Source: Sphaerulina vaccinii (lineage: Eukaryota > Ascomycota > Dothideomycetes > Mycosphaerellales > Mycosphaerellaceae). Taken from it: a stretch of 64,000 nucleotides of DNA. Of this stretch, positions 1 to 10,178 are shown piece by piece. Numbering within the stretch: position 1 is the first letter of the stretch; each line of letters opens with the position of its first letter. A model generated the notes under the pieces. That model was not told where the DNA came from, searched no databases, and was given only the letters and a program-made list of their open reading frames with translations. The stretch lies in assembly GCA_022570795.1 (NCBI GenBank), contig JAKUDP010000023.1, positions 1,178,001 to 1,242,000 on the forward strand, read 5' to 3'. The position numbers and the translations under genes are program-made.

Positions 1-2483
1 CTGCGCTGCCCGCCAACGCGTGGACCCGGGTTGCCAACAATGGGCTCACTCCCGCCGACTTCCTTGCTACCACCATCACCGACACGGCGAGTGTAGGGAC
101 TGCGGCCAGAGTTGTCTTCCAGCCTAACCTGCAGCAGTCCGGCAATTACTCTGTCACACTCTACACGCCTGGCTGCATTCTTGACGGCACGTGTGCGACC
201 AGAGGCTTGGTTGATATCACAGCCTCGTTGACATCGGGTAATGCACCGGCCACGACCAGCAGCTACCAGACCAATAACTACGACAAGTTCGAACAGATCT
301 ACTATGGCTACATCGAAACCGATGGCTTCCGACCCACAGTGACACTGGCGCCAGCCTCTGGCCAAGGAGTTCCACTTACAGTTGTTGCGTCGCGAGTTCG
401 CTTCGAGCTCATTGATACTACCGCTGATGGCTTGAATGGTCTATATGAGTACAACCCAGATGAGGCGCAAACGAGCACCAACTTCACTAGCTCGGCTGTC
501 AATCGCGCTGCCATATCACTGGCTGCCGACGCGAGCTTCGCCAGCATTGCTCAGCGCAACGACATTCTGTACGCTGCCGGATCGTTCTCTGGCAGTGGCA
601 TTTCGAATGTCCTGTCTGTCGGGAGCGACAACGCTACTGCGCTTCCTCGTGGCGGCCTCAATGGTGAAGTTCTGGACATGTACCTCAACGGCACCATGCT
701 GTACTTTGGTGGCACCTTCGACAACACTGCCACGGACGCAACGCAGGGACTGAACCATCTTGCTGCCTTCTCGACCGACAGCAACGAATGGAGTGCTCTA
801 GGCGCAGGTGTCAACGGCGCAGTGTTCAGCATCCTGCCTTTGACGATGAACATCACGAGCAATAACGAGCAACCTACTTTTGCTATCAGCGGCAACTTCA
901 CCTCGGTGAACCCTTTCGGCAATAACGCTGCCTTTGATGCAAGTGGCTTCGCGATCTGGGTACCAAGCGAGAGCAATTGGCTCCATAATATTGCCGGATC
1001 CGACAGTGCGCTCGACGGACAGCTGACTGCATACACTACTGTACCTGGTATGCAGCCTGTCTACGGAGGTATGATTTCCTCCCAAGGCCTGGACTTTAGC
1101 GACGTAGTAGAGCTGGTCGGTTCCGGCGAACCTGAGCTGCAGTCACTCGGCATTCAGCTCTCTACTGTTAGCACTACGTCGAACACGAGCTCATCCTCGA
1201 TGCGTAAGCGGGCTCTATCTGACGATGTATCTCGCACAAACTACACCGGCGTCTACGATGGCTTGTTCTATGGTGAGAACAGTCTCAACATCACCATCCT
1301 AGGCGGAAGCTTCAGCACTAGAGCTAGCAACGGCAGTACTATCGAGAACCTGGTCTTTATCAACAACACCGATTCTACACAGGCTGTCAATGGCGTCGGC
1401 GGCATTGACTCCGACTCAATCTTTGTTGCTATGGACACCTACCAGACGATGCTGTGGGCTGGTGGTGCTGTCAATGGTACTGTGAATGGCAATACTGCTA
1501 CTGGACTCGTTGTCTACGATCTGTCTGCGAATCGATTTGCCGCTCCTCATCCACCAGCTCTCGGAGGTGACGAGGTCGTTGTCAACGCAATCACAGTCCA
1601 GCCCGATGGCACTGATGTGTACGTTGGTGGAAACTACTCGACTGCTGGCTCACTCCCATGCGGACCACTGTGTTACTACGACACCGGAGCATTGCAATGG
1701 CAAAGCACGGGCACTGGTCTCTCTGGTGTCATCTACGCCATGATTTGGTCATCGAACACTAAGCTCATCATTGCTGGCAACATCTCCATCAACGGCAACA
1801 TGACCACAATGGCTACTTATGACACCAAAGCGCAGACGTTCACGGCTTTCGAGGGCGCATCTACCCTCCCTGGTCCGGTCTCTGCTATCTCTGCTGTCGA
1901 CAGTGAGTACAAAGAGCTCTGGGTCAGCGGTATCGCGAGCACCAACCAATCGGTCTTCTTGAGCAAGTACAACGATGGCACTTGGACTGGTGCTTCTGGT
2001 CTAGGTGACTCGACTTCAATTCGCAAGCTTCAGATCATGCCCCTCACATCGAACCACGCCAACAGTGATCTTGTTGCAGATGATCAGGTGCTCATGATTC
2101 TTGGTAACATCAACATCCCGGACCAAGGCAATGCAAGTGCAGTTCTCTTTAATGGCACCATGTACGAGCCATACATCCTGACCAATATGGATGACGGAAG
2201 TCAAGGCAGCTTGTCCGCAATCTTCGTCCAAAATCCACAAAACTTCATGACCAGCAAGAACCACGGTCTTGCCCTTGGTGTTATTGTGGCGATCGGTCTG
2301 GCGATTGCGCTTGCTATCACTGGCCTGGTCATTTTGCTTGGAATTCTGCTCGAGCGACGTAGAAGGCGCATCGAAGGCTACGTTCCCATAACAGCGGACA
2401 AGAGCGCGAATGTGAACCGACTACCTCCGGAACAACTCTTCTCGAAGCTGGAAGGCGGAGGCCATACCGCACCGAAACTCTAG
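1..2483 (+). CDS. RAX2: Rax2-like polarity/bud-site protein, C-terminal part
   Basis: The frame is open from base 3 to the TAG at 2481-2483, so the 5' part of the gene lies before the window. The visible product is about 826 residues. It has repeated beta-rich, Asn/Gly/Ser-rich segments with many N-x-S/T sites, as expected of the extracellular kelch-like region of Rax2. Near the C terminus is a single hydrophobic helix (starting at HGLALGVIVAIGLAIAL), then an Arg cluster (ERRRRR) and a short cytoplasmic tail containing PPEQLF. This type I topology is the Rax2 pattern; Rax2 is a cortical landmark protein working with Rax1 in polarised growth. No intron is seen in the visible part. I recognise the family from overall architecture and the conserved tail; other large cell-surface glycoproteins are less likely. 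Confidence 0.85.
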   Translation, partial: ALPANAWTRVANNGLTPADFLATTITDTASVGTAARVVFQPNLQQSGNYSVTLYTPGCILDGTCATRGLVDITASLTSGNAPATTSSYQTNNYDKFEQIYYGYIETDGFRPTVTLAPASGQGVPLTVVASRVRFELIDTTADGLNGLYEYNPDEAQTSTNFTSSAVNRAAISLAADASFASIAQRNDILYAAGSFSGSGISNVLSVGSDNATALPRGGLNGEVLDMYLNGTMLYFGGTFDNTATDATQGLNHLAAFSTDSNEWSALGAGVNGAVFSILPLTMNITSNNEQPTFAISGNFTSVNPFGNNAAFDASGFAIWVPSESNWLHNIAGSDSALDGQLTAYTTVPGMQPVYGGMISSQGLDFSDVVELVGSGEPELQSLGIQLSTVSTTSNTSSSSMRKRALSDDVSRTNYTGVYDGLFYGENSLNITILGGSFSTRASNGSTIENLVFINNTDSTQAVNGVGGIDSDSIFVAMDTYQTMLWAGGAVNGTVNGNTATGLVVYDLSANRFAAPHPPALGGDEVVVNAITVQPDGTDVYVGGNYSTAGSLPCGPLCYYDTGALQWQSTGTGLSGVIYAMIWSSNTKLIIAGNISINGNMTTMATYDTKAQTFTAFEGASTLPGPVSAISAVDSEYKELWVSGIASTNQSVFLSKYNDGTWTGASGLGDSTSIRKLQIMPLTSNHANSDLVADDQVLMILGNINIPDQGNASAVLFNGTMYEPYILTNMDDGSQGSLSAIFVQNPQNFMTSKNHGLALGVIVAIGLAIALAITGLVILLGILLERRRRRIEGYVPITADKSANVNRLPPEQLFSKLEGGGHTAPKL

Positions 2484-2629
2484 GAGAGTTGTGTCTTACA
2501 GGCTGGAGATGGGCCAAAAATCAGCTTAAGATTGCGTGGAGGCGGGTCGTCTTCTCCGGATGGCGATCGAACACTACGCTATGAGGAAGTTGAGCGCACG
2601 TACATACGTGAATAGCCACCTAAACAGAG

Positions 2630-2856
2630 ATGGCTGAGGAGATAGAATCGACTCAAGAAGATATTTCGGCGGAAGAAGCCAGCACCCTTCTCCGGATGAC
2701 GACCCAGCACCAAGCTATCAAGAGGCGACCGCAGATCCCCTCACATACAAGCCCCGGCCCCGAGAGCCCACACCGCCAGTTGAACGACGTGCCTGGCGGG
2801 GGAGATGGGATAGTTCCGTCGATAGCAGAGTCGTTCACACAGTCACGAAGTCATGA
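2630..2856 (+). pseudogene. possible small protein gene with a frame break (weak)
   Basis: An ATG at 2630 opens an acidic start (MAEEIESTQEDISAEEAST). From about 2675 a different frame reads a natural-looking Pro-rich stretch containing SPDDDPAPSYQEAT and PREPTPPVERRAWRGRW and ends at a TGA at 2854-2856. Moving from one frame to the other needs a one-base shift near 2683-2690, and no splice sites are present there. It could be a short fungal protein with a frameshift, an untranslated region, or chance. Function unknown. Confidence 0.22.
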
Positions 2857-4109
2857 TCACGAAGCCAGAAGCCGTGCTTTGTTAGCCTGGATACAGAGAC
2901 CAGGCGCCAGCATCCAAGGTGTGATGCATTGTTTGCTCAAGCAAGATACCACTTTTGTTACTGTTTTACTTTTTTTGCTGTACTGGAGAGTTTGATCTCT
3001 CATCCTCAAGCGCTGCATATGCGTATTTCCTTGTTATTGAGTGGATTGGAAAGCATGGCACGACCGTGGTTGACATACAATACCTCCTGGAGTGGCTGGT
3101 GGCTTGAGCAGCGCTCTAAGTTCGTTTATACACTACACTGTCATCAAGTGTTAATCTGATCAGCCGCTAATGTATATGCTCGTTTTGTGTATGGATGGAA
3201 TGGGGAAGCGGACATTGGATACGCTTGAGGGATTGGAACAAGTGAAGAGAGTAGATAGGAGATGGTATGGATGAGATCTTGAACAAGCAGCCTTTCTTTT
3301 GACGTTGATGTGCCTTCAACGTACAGCATCATACTGCAATCGATGGCGTGAGTGAAGAGCAGCAAGGTGAGTAGCCGACGAGACCAGGGACAGCCAATGC
3401 GTGCCGCGTGCCTCGTTGCCAGGTTGTGGACTGCCCACAACATCCTGGTGGTAGTTCATCATTCGTGCGTCCGAGACCGCAGTGGAGCACCATTGGTCGC
3501 GTCCTTGGGCCTGTTAAGAAATTTTCACCACAGCTTGCATGAAATCCACAGCAACTCCATCACAATCGATAAGAAGAAATACATATAGAATACTAGATAG
3601 CAACATCACTTTTGTGCTTCGTCTCTATTTCCATCTCTCGGAATTGCTTGTCTTGCAATCGCCGGCGGTCATCGGTGTGACTCAAAGGCGCCTTATCTTC
3701 TTTCCATTGGGTCAAAGGGTCCATTGCCGAAGACCTGGAAAGCTTTCTTTTCAATCGCAGACATTCTTCCCTCGACAATAACGCCATTTCAACGAAGTGG
3801 CCTGAACAATACACAGCTTACTTGAGCTGAACGTCCTCATGGTGTTTGCTCCAACACTCACGACATCCGCCGGTAAGGCGTCTTCTCTTCTCTTCCCCAA
3901 GAAAGATTGTTGATCGCCGACAAAAGTCACCGCTCATCCCAATCACTCACTCTCACCTCTCACGCCTCGGACTGCACGATGGGCGAAGAAACGAATTGGG
4001 TCTGACAGAAGCTGACAGCAGTGTAGATTATATTTCAGATCACTTGTGGAAGGCGTTCAGTGGCTGAACAACTACCACGCTCTGAACCACCAACATCTAC
4101 CTACCAACC
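2857..4109. other. intergenic region and promoter of the carbamoyl-phosphate synthase gene
   Basis: No convincing gene was found in this 1.25 kb. The part nearest 4110 is C/T-rich (3880-3965), as is common in fungal core promoters and 5' leaders. The translated frames here are short and lack family features. Confidence 0.6.
3678..3684 (+). promoter_or_regulatory. Gcn4/CPC1-type site TGACTCA upstream of an arginine gene
   Basis: An exact TGACTCA lies about 430 bp before the start codon of the arginine-specific carbamoyl-phosphate synthase large subunit. Bzip factors of the Gcn4/CPC1/CpcA family bind this heptamer in amino-acid biosynthetic promoters (cross-pathway control). The assignment is motif plus context; a 7-bp match can occur by chance. 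Confidence 0.5.
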
Positions 4110-7100
4110 ATGGCGTCTGCTATCATTTCCCGCACCTTTAAGCCTACTGCTCTGCCCAAGACCAGTCTCACCCAGGCTCTCACCCGACGAACTTTCACTA
4201 CTCGACCACTCGCACGATGCACACCACTCGCCACCAAAACGGCAAAGCCGGCCCTCGCTACGCAGACTAGGAACTTCACGCGTTCTGCCACACGCGCTGT
4301 CAGCCAAGCTGAAGTCGCTCCAAATGCAAAGGCCTACCTCGAAAGCGGTGCCATTGCTGGCGGCCAGAATCTTGTCGACGTCAAGAAAGTGCTCGTCATC
4401 GGCTCTGGTGGTCTCTCAATCGGCCAGGCTGGTGAGTTCGACTACTCGGGTTCTCAAGCTCTGAAGGCTCTCAAGGAGGCTGGTATCCAGTCTATCCTGA
4501 TCAACCCCAACATCGCTACAATTCAGACTGCCCACGTGCTCGCTGATGAGGTCTACTACCTCCCAGTCACGCCAGAGTATGTTACATATGTTATTGAGAA
4601 AGAGAGACCAGACGGCATCTTTCTGTCGTTTGGTGGACAGACTGCCCTCAACTTGGGTGTCAAGATGGACGAGATGGGAATCTTTGAGAGATATGGAGTG
4701 AAGGTCCTGGGTACCAGTGTCCAGACCCTCAAGACTTCCGAGGACAGAGACTTGTTCGCCAAAGCTCTCAAGGAGATCAACATTCCTATCGCTGAGAGTA
4801 TTGCTGTTGAGACTGTTGAGGATGCCCTCAAGGCAGCCGAGACTGTTGGATATCCTATCATTGTCCGAGCTGCCTTCGCTCTCGGAGGTCTTGGATCTGG
4901 TTTCGCGGACAACCCTGAGGAACTTCGCAACATGGCTGCTCGTTCTTTGACTCTTTCTCCTCAGATCTTGGTCGAGAAGTCACTCAAGGGCTGGAAGGAG
5001 GCTGAGTACGAGGTTGTGCGAGACGCATCGGACAACTGCATCACTGTCTGCAATATGGAGAACTTCGACCCGCTTGGTGTACACACTGGAGACTCCATCG
5101 TCGTGTCGCCTTCTCAGACACTCAGCGATGAAGAGTACCACATGCTCCGAACAGCTGCTATCAAGATCATTCGTCACTTAGGTGTGGTCGGAGAGTGCAA
5201 CGTTCAGTACGCTCTTCAGCCAGATGGACTCGACTACAGAGTGATCGAGGTCAACGCTCGTCTGTCTCGTTCTTCTGCTCTTGCCTCCAAGGCTACTGGT
5301 TACCCTCTTGCATACACTGCTGCCAAGATTGCTCTTGGACATACTCTGCCTGAGCTGCCAAATGCTGTCACTCGCACCACCACTGCGAACTTCGAACCAT
5401 CTCTCGACTACATCGTTACTAAGATCCCTCGCTGGGATCTGTCCAAGTTCCAGAACGTCGATCGCCACATTGGCTCTGCTATGAAGTCCATTGGAGAAGT
5501 TATGGCTATTGGCCGTACCTTTGAAGAGTCGTTCCAGAAGGCCATTCGCCAAGTCGACCCCAAGTTCGATGGTCTCCAAGGAGATCACTTCGAGGACCTG
5601 GATGATGTGCTCAAGAACCCCACCGATCGCCGATGGCTCGCTGTCGGCCAGGCTATGCTCCACGAAGGCTACTCTGTTGACAAAGTCCACGAACTCAGCA
5701 AGATCGACCGATGGTTCTTGTACAAGATCCAGAACATCGTCGACACTACCAACGAACTCCAGGACATTGGCTCGCTCTTTGGCGTCAAGAAGGAGCTTAT
5801 GCTCAAGGCCAAGAAGCAAGGTTTCAGCGACAAGCAGATTGCTCGTGCTGTCAACTCTACCGAAGACGAGGTTCGCGCTCGCCGCAAGAACTTTGGTCTC
5901 AAGCCTTGGGTCAAGAGAATCGACACACTCGCCGCCGAGTTCCCTGCTGACACCAACTACCTCTACACGACCTACAACGCATCTAGCCACGATGTGACAT
6001 TCGACGACAAGGGAATCATCGTTCTTGGATCTGGTGTCTACCGTATTGGAAGCTCCGTCGAATTCGATTGGTGTGCTGTCAACGCTACGCTCTCGCTCAA
6101 GGAACAAGGAAAGAAGACTGTCATGATCAACTACAACCCGGAAACCTACAGCACAGACTTCGACGTCCCAGATCGTCTCTACTTCGAAGAGCTCAGCTAC
6201 GAACGTGTCATGGATATCTACGAGATGGAGCACGCCTCCGGCGTGGTCGTGTCCGTTGGTGGTCAACTGCCACAGAACATCGCACTCAAGCTTCAGGACA
6301 CCGGAAAGGCCAAGGTTCTCGGTACCAACCCAGAGGATATTGACAAGGCCGAAGACAGACAGAAGTTCTCGCAGATCTTGGAGTCCATTGGTGTCGACCA
6401 ACCTGACTGGAAGGAGCTCACCAGCTACAAGGAGGCTCAGGCTTTCGCCAACGAGGTGGGCTATCCAGTTCTTGTTCGCCCGTCTTACGTCCTTTCCGGT
6501 GCTGCCATGACTGTCATACGTTCCGAGGGAGAGCTTGAGGAGAAGCTGCTTGCTGCCAGCAACGTCAGCGGCGACCACCCAGTCGTCATTACCAAGTTCA
6601 TCGAAGGTGCCCTCGAGATCGATTGTGACGCTGTCGCCCACGATGGCAAGCTCCTTGTCCACGCTGTTTCTGAGCACGTCGAGAATGCTGGTGTCCACTC
6701 TGGTGATGCCTCTCTTGTCCTCCCTCCTGTCCACCTGCCAAAGCGCACCATCGAGCGCGTCAAGGAGATTGCCATCAAGGTCGCCAAAGCTTGGTCTATT
6801 ACCGGTCCTTTCAACATGCAAATCATCTCTGCCGACAACCCAGAAGGAGGCGAGCCACTGTTGAAGGTCATTGAATGCAACATCCGCGCTTCTCGATCTT
6901 TCCCATTCGTCAGCAAGGTTCTTGGAACCAACTTCATCGATGTCGCTACCCGTGCTCTCCTTGGGCAAAACGTCCCAGAGCCTGTTGATCTCATGGCCGT
7001 GGAACGTGACTACCTCGCTGTCAAGGTCCCACAATTCGCCTGGACCCGTCTCGCCGGTGCCGATCCTTACCTTGGTGTCGAAATGTCTTCTACTGGTGAA

Positions 7101-7619
7101 ATGGCCTGCTTCGGTACCGATCTCGTCGAGGCATACTGGACTGGTGTGCAAAGTATGATGAACTTCCGTGTCCCACTTCCAGGTGAGGGCATTCTTCTTG
7201 GTGGTGACATCGAGACTCCTGACCTCGGAAAGATCGTCGACTACCTGAACCCTCTAGGCTACAAGTTCTACGCAGCAGACCAGGACGTCAAGGAGCACCT
7301 CGAGAAGTCCTCAAAGGATAGCTCTGTCTCTGTCGAGGTCATTGAGTTCCCAGTCGACAACAAGCAAGAACTTCGCGGTGTATTCGAGAAGTACGACATC
7401 CGTGGTGTCTTCAACTTGGCCAAGCGAAGGGCCTCAAGCATGACTGATAAGGACTACGTGATGCGACGAAACGCTGTCGACTTTGGTCACCCATTGTTCA
7501 TGGAGCCAAGGACTGCTGTGCTCTTCGCACAATGCATGAGCGAGAAGTTGCCAAAGACTGAGGGTATCCCCAAGGAGGTTCGCAGGTGGAGCGACTTCAT
7601 CGGTGGTAAGCCTTTGTAG
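4110..7619 (+). CDS. CPA2: arginine-specific carbamoyl-phosphate synthase, large (ammonia-type) subunit, mitochondrial
   Basis: Single-exon gene of 1169 residues. The first ~65 residues are rich in Arg, Ser, Thr and Ala with almost no acids: a mitochondrial presequence. Then come the two homologous synthetase halves. The first begins with VLVIGSGGLSIGQAGEFDYS (about residues 94-113). The second begins near residue 640 with IIVLGSGVYRIGSSVEFDW. Each half has an ATP-grasp fold; the first makes carboxyphosphate/carbamate and the second phosphorylates carbamate. The last ~140 residues form the MGS-like regulatory domain. No glutaminase domain and no aspartate transcarbamoylase are fused, so this is the arginine-pathway enzyme (yeast Cpa2, Neurospora arg-3) and not the pyrimidine multifunctional protein; the small glutaminase subunit must be encoded elsewhere. 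The start is the only ATG giving the presequence. Length fits the family. Confidence 0.97.
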   Translation: MASAIISRTFKPTALPKTSLTQALTRRTFTTRPLARCTPLATKTAKPALATQTRNFTRSATRAVSQAEVAPNAKAYLESGAIAGGQNLVDVKKVLVIGSGGLSIGQAGEFDYSGSQALKALKEAGIQSILINPNIATIQTAHVLADEVYYLPVTPEYVTYVIEKERPDGIFLSFGGQTALNLGVKMDEMGIFERYGVKVLGTSVQTLKTSEDRDLFAKALKEINIPIAESIAVETVEDALKAAETVGYPIIVRAAFALGGLGSGFADNPEELRNMAARSLTLSPQILVEKSLKGWKEAEYEVVRDASDNCITVCNMENFDPLGVHTGDSIVVSPSQTLSDEEYHMLRTAAIKIIRHLGVVGECNVQYALQPDGLDYRVIEVNARLSRSSALASKATGYPLAYTAAKIALGHTLPELPNAVTRTTTANFEPSLDYIVTKIPRWDLSKFQNVDRHIGSAMKSIGEVMAIGRTFEESFQKAIRQVDPKFDGLQGDHFEDLDDVLKNPTDRRWLAVGQAMLHEGYSVDKVHELSKIDRWFLYKIQNIVDTTNELQDIGSLFGVKKELMLKAKKQGFSDKQIARAVNSTEDEVRARRKNFGLKPWVKRIDTLAAEFPADTNYLYTTYNASSHDVTFDDKGIIVLGSGVYRIGSSVEFDWCAVNATLSLKEQGKKTVMINYNPETYSTDFDVPDRLYFEELSYERVMDIYEMEHASGVVVSVGGQLPQNIALKLQDTGKAKVLGTNPEDIDKAEDRQKFSQILESIGVDQPDWKELTSYKEAQAFANEVGYPVLVRPSYVLSGAAMTVIRSEGELEEKLLAASNVSGDHPVVITKFIEGALEIDCDAVAHDGKLLVHAVSEHVENAGVHSGDASLVLPPVHLPKRTIERVKEIAIKVAKAWSITGPFNMQIISADNPEGGEPLLKVIECNIRASRSFPFVSKVLGTNFIDVATRALLGQNVPEPVDLMAVERDYLAVKVPQFAWTRLAGADPYLGVEMSSTGEMACFGTDLVEAYWTGVQSMMNFRVPLPGEGILLGGDIETPDLGKIVDYLNPLGYKFYAADQDVKEHLEKSSKDSSVSVEVIEFPVDNKQELRGVFEKYDIRGVFNLAKRRASSMTDKDYVMRRNAVDFGHPLFMEPRTAVLFAQCMSEKLPKTEGIPKEVRRWSDFIGGKPL

Positions 7620-8218
7620 TAGAAGAGAAGGAGAGAAAGTGGTGTAGATGTTTTACTTGCGAAAAGCGTAGATACCTTTGAATGTGATGTCCTCTGTGTT
7701 GAAGGTCTTTGACCAGCATCTACCTATCGCCTGTCTCCCCGCAGCACCAGAGCACCAGGAACCCGGCAATACCATGCAGAAGCTTATCAATGCTTGTCAC
7801 ACGTGTGCGTAGCGAGGTGAAAGCTTCTTGTTCCTACGCTGGCTACAACATTTACTCCGCAGATGAGAACTTCGTCTTCTATTCGCCAAGCATTGCGACA
7901 CGCACACACATCCACGAGGCCTCTCGCGTACACAAGCCATTCTTCTAAGCAACTATTGGTCGAATCCATATGCGAACACTTCATGGTTCGCGCCTCGAAC
8001 GCGGTGAACCCCAAGAATCGACCAGATGGCTGTTCTATCGAAGGCACTAGCAAAAGTAGGGTATGACAGATCATGCGACCGAACGGCCTTGCATGTGGCA
8101 TAGCCATCAATAAGTCACTCAATGCCGGTAATGGTGGCCATATATGTGTCGACCCGCGTGATAGCAGCACTATTGCTTCGAACGCTTCCCAAAGGTCGCC
8201 GAAGTAAATCGTCTCAAT
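7620..8218. other. 3' region of the CPS gene and promoter of the ammonium transporter relic
   Basis: About 600 bp without a supported gene. The first part is presumably 3' UTR. Frames on both strands are short and look like chance. Confidence 0.6.
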
Positions 8219-9027
8219 ATGGCATCCGATCTTAGCTCTGCAGCGCCCGACTGGCTCTCGAAAGGCGATAATGCCTGGCAACTCACAGCGGCCTCTCTGG
8301 TCGCACTGCAATCGATACCTGGTCTCATGTTACTGTATGCCGGCATTGTGAAGAGGAAATGGGCCATCAACAGCATGTTTGTAAGTCCATCCACTTGTAG
8401 GTACGTATCACTTCGCTAACACACGCAGATGGTCTTCTACGCTTTCGCAGCTGTCCTATTCTGCTGGATCCTCTGGAGCTACAAAGTTGGCTTCGGCGAA
8501 TGCATGCTACCTTTCGCAGGTCGGCCAGGACCTGTTGTCACGATGCAATATGAGCTTGAGCAGAGCTACCTGCCTGGCGCTGGGCTATATCAAAATTTCC
8601 CGAAGAGCACCATGGTATACTTCCAGTTCGTCTTTGCCGCCATTACCTTGGTACTCATCGCCGGAGCATACCTCGCTCGCATGAGTCTTACTGCGTGGAT
8701 GCTCTTCGTACCACTCTGGTTGATCTTCGGCTACTGCATCGGAGCATACAGCATATGGGGCGGAGGATTCCTCTTCAAGCTGGGTGTTATCGACTACTCT
8801 GGAGGCTATGTGATCCATCTTTCATCAGGCACAGCAGCTTTCGCGGGCTCCTACTGGATCGGCCCAAGACTCGCGCGTGACCGCATCAACTTCCAGCCTA
8901 ACAATGTTGGCTTGATTATGGCCGGCGCCGGACTTCTGTGGATTGGCTGGAACGGCTTCAATGGCGGTGATTCCTGAATCGACGACACTCGCGGTTGATA
9001 AACACCAGTATTGCTGCTATAGTCACT
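8219..9027 (+). pseudogene. ammonium transporter (Amt/Mep/Rh family), truncated and frameshifted
   Basis: Exon 1 (8219-8380, 54 codons) and exon 2 (from 8429) are joined across a 48-bp intron with GTAAGT donor, CGCTAAC branch site and CAG acceptor. The product begins with a clear Amt start: ASLVALQSIPGLMLLYAGIV, the KRKWAINSMF junction, YAFAAVLFCWILW, and then GGYVIHLSSGTAAFAGSYWI and MAGAGLLWIGWNGFNGGD. It stops at a TGA at 8975-8977, giving about 236 residues against 430-500 for the family. Just after the stop, relics continue in two other frames: PESTTLAV (from about 8973) and then INTSIAAIVT (8998-9027), which is the expected next Amt segment. So at least two frame breaks occur within about 45 bp, and the second half (later helices, cytoplasmic tail) is not found. 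Transport function is very unlikely unless these are assembly errors. Confidence 0.8.
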
Positions 9028-9499
9028 CCATCGACGCGGCACATTTCGTCAAGAAGATTCCTGTGGCTTGTGGAGACGATGGATCGACGCAAGCTCGATG
9101 CAAGAGCTTCTGGAGAAGGTAGGAAGCTTGCAGATTGCTAAAGCGGAAAAGGAAGGACTCGAGTAACTTGTAGCTGCCTGGAAAGACTGATGCATAGACG
9201 ATGAAGATGTCGATACATAGTATGTTCGAAGCGACGGATGCGGGAGTGAGAAGAAAGCGATAGCTGACATGGTAGCTGGTCGCGGGGATGGAGCAGTCAT
9301 AAGCGTAAAAGTAGTGGATTAGAAATGCTAACTTTTCAAGCAACGAATATAAGAAGCAGGCAGTCCAAGATTAAAGCTCCAGAATTCACTCTCGCGGCGC
9401 TATAGGAGGACCATTTAGGCAGCGCTTCCTTAAAACATGCCTGTGACTCCGTATTGCCTTCGGAGTCCGCTCCAGTGCAGCTGCAATTTTTTTGTCGGA
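9028..9499. other. gap after the ammonium transporter relic
   Basis: A few more residues of possible transporter similarity (FLWLVET around 9060) fade out. Nothing else supported; the conserved C-terminal half of the transporter is absent. Confidence 0.5.
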
Positions 9500-9964
9500 C
9501 TAGCTAAGTGCTGTAAGTTTAAACAATTTCATTTCCTCCTTGGAGGTCCAAAGTGTATACTGATTGCGCTCGACTCTTGTCCGACGATTCTTGCGACTGG
9601 AGACAGGAGTCGGGATGTAGTCAACGTCGGTAGGCCGAAGTTCCCTGTGTGGGCTTGACCTTTCCTGTGTCAGTTCCGAGTCAGAGTCATTGCTGATCAA
9701 GTCAATAACGAGACTTGGTGTTGTTGTGGTAGGCGTAGCCGTGGGTGCAGGGTGCCTCCGTCCTGTCACCTGTGCCGTTGCTATAGACTGCCCATTGTGT
9801 GGATCGTCGAGCTCAGACGTCGTGGAAAGATGCTGCCGGGAGAGTCCTTGTTGTGCAAGCAAGTCTCGTACCTCATCGATAGCGGTTACTTCGCCATCTC
9901 TAAGCCTCGGGTACAAATCGAACCATTTACACTGATGCGCGTCAGATAGAGACTTCCATCGCAT
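9500..9964 (-). CDS. hypothetical protein, weakly supported
   Basis: A 154-codon minus-strand frame. The N-terminal ~45 residues (RKMRWKSLSDAHQCKWFDLY, then PRLRDGEVTAIDEVRDLLAQ) look like real, possibly helical protein. The middle is Pro/Thr-rich and low-complexity, and the end is basic (SRKNRRTRVERNQYTLW). The frame stays open for about 24 codons upstream of the ATG, so the real gene may start in an upstream exon. I do not recognise a family; DNA-binding SANT/Myb-like was considered because of the Trp-containing basic tail, but there is no repeat. No secretion signal or membrane segment. Confidence 0.35.
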   Translation of the reverse strand: MRWKSLSDAHQCKWFDLYPRLRDGEVTAIDEVRDLLAQQGLSRQHLSTTSELDDPHNGQSIATAQVTGRRHPAPTATPTTTTPSLVIDLISNDSDSELTQERSSPHRELRPTDVDYIPTPVSSRKNRRTRVERNQYTLWTSKEEMKLFKLTALS

Positions 9965-10178
9965 CTTCCTGCTAGCCAGCGTGTCAATGTTGGGCTTTTG
10001 CGCTTCGGACTGCGAGCTTGGGAAACCTCAATGAAGAGGTCGAGCTGCTTGAGTCTGCTGAGCCTACAGAAGGAGTGGAAGCAAAGGCTTCTGTGGAGAA
10101 CAATGTCAGAGAATTGGAAGAAGGTCGGGGACCCAATAATTCTAATGTACAGGAGGCAAAGCAAGACTAGTCTCCAAG

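Noticed and set aside
5178..7151. 657-codon open frame on the minus strand
   Set aside because: It lies fully antisense to the carbamoyl-phosphate synthase gene; the long frame follows from the codon bias (few TTA, CTA, TCA codons) of the sense gene and has no protein-family features.
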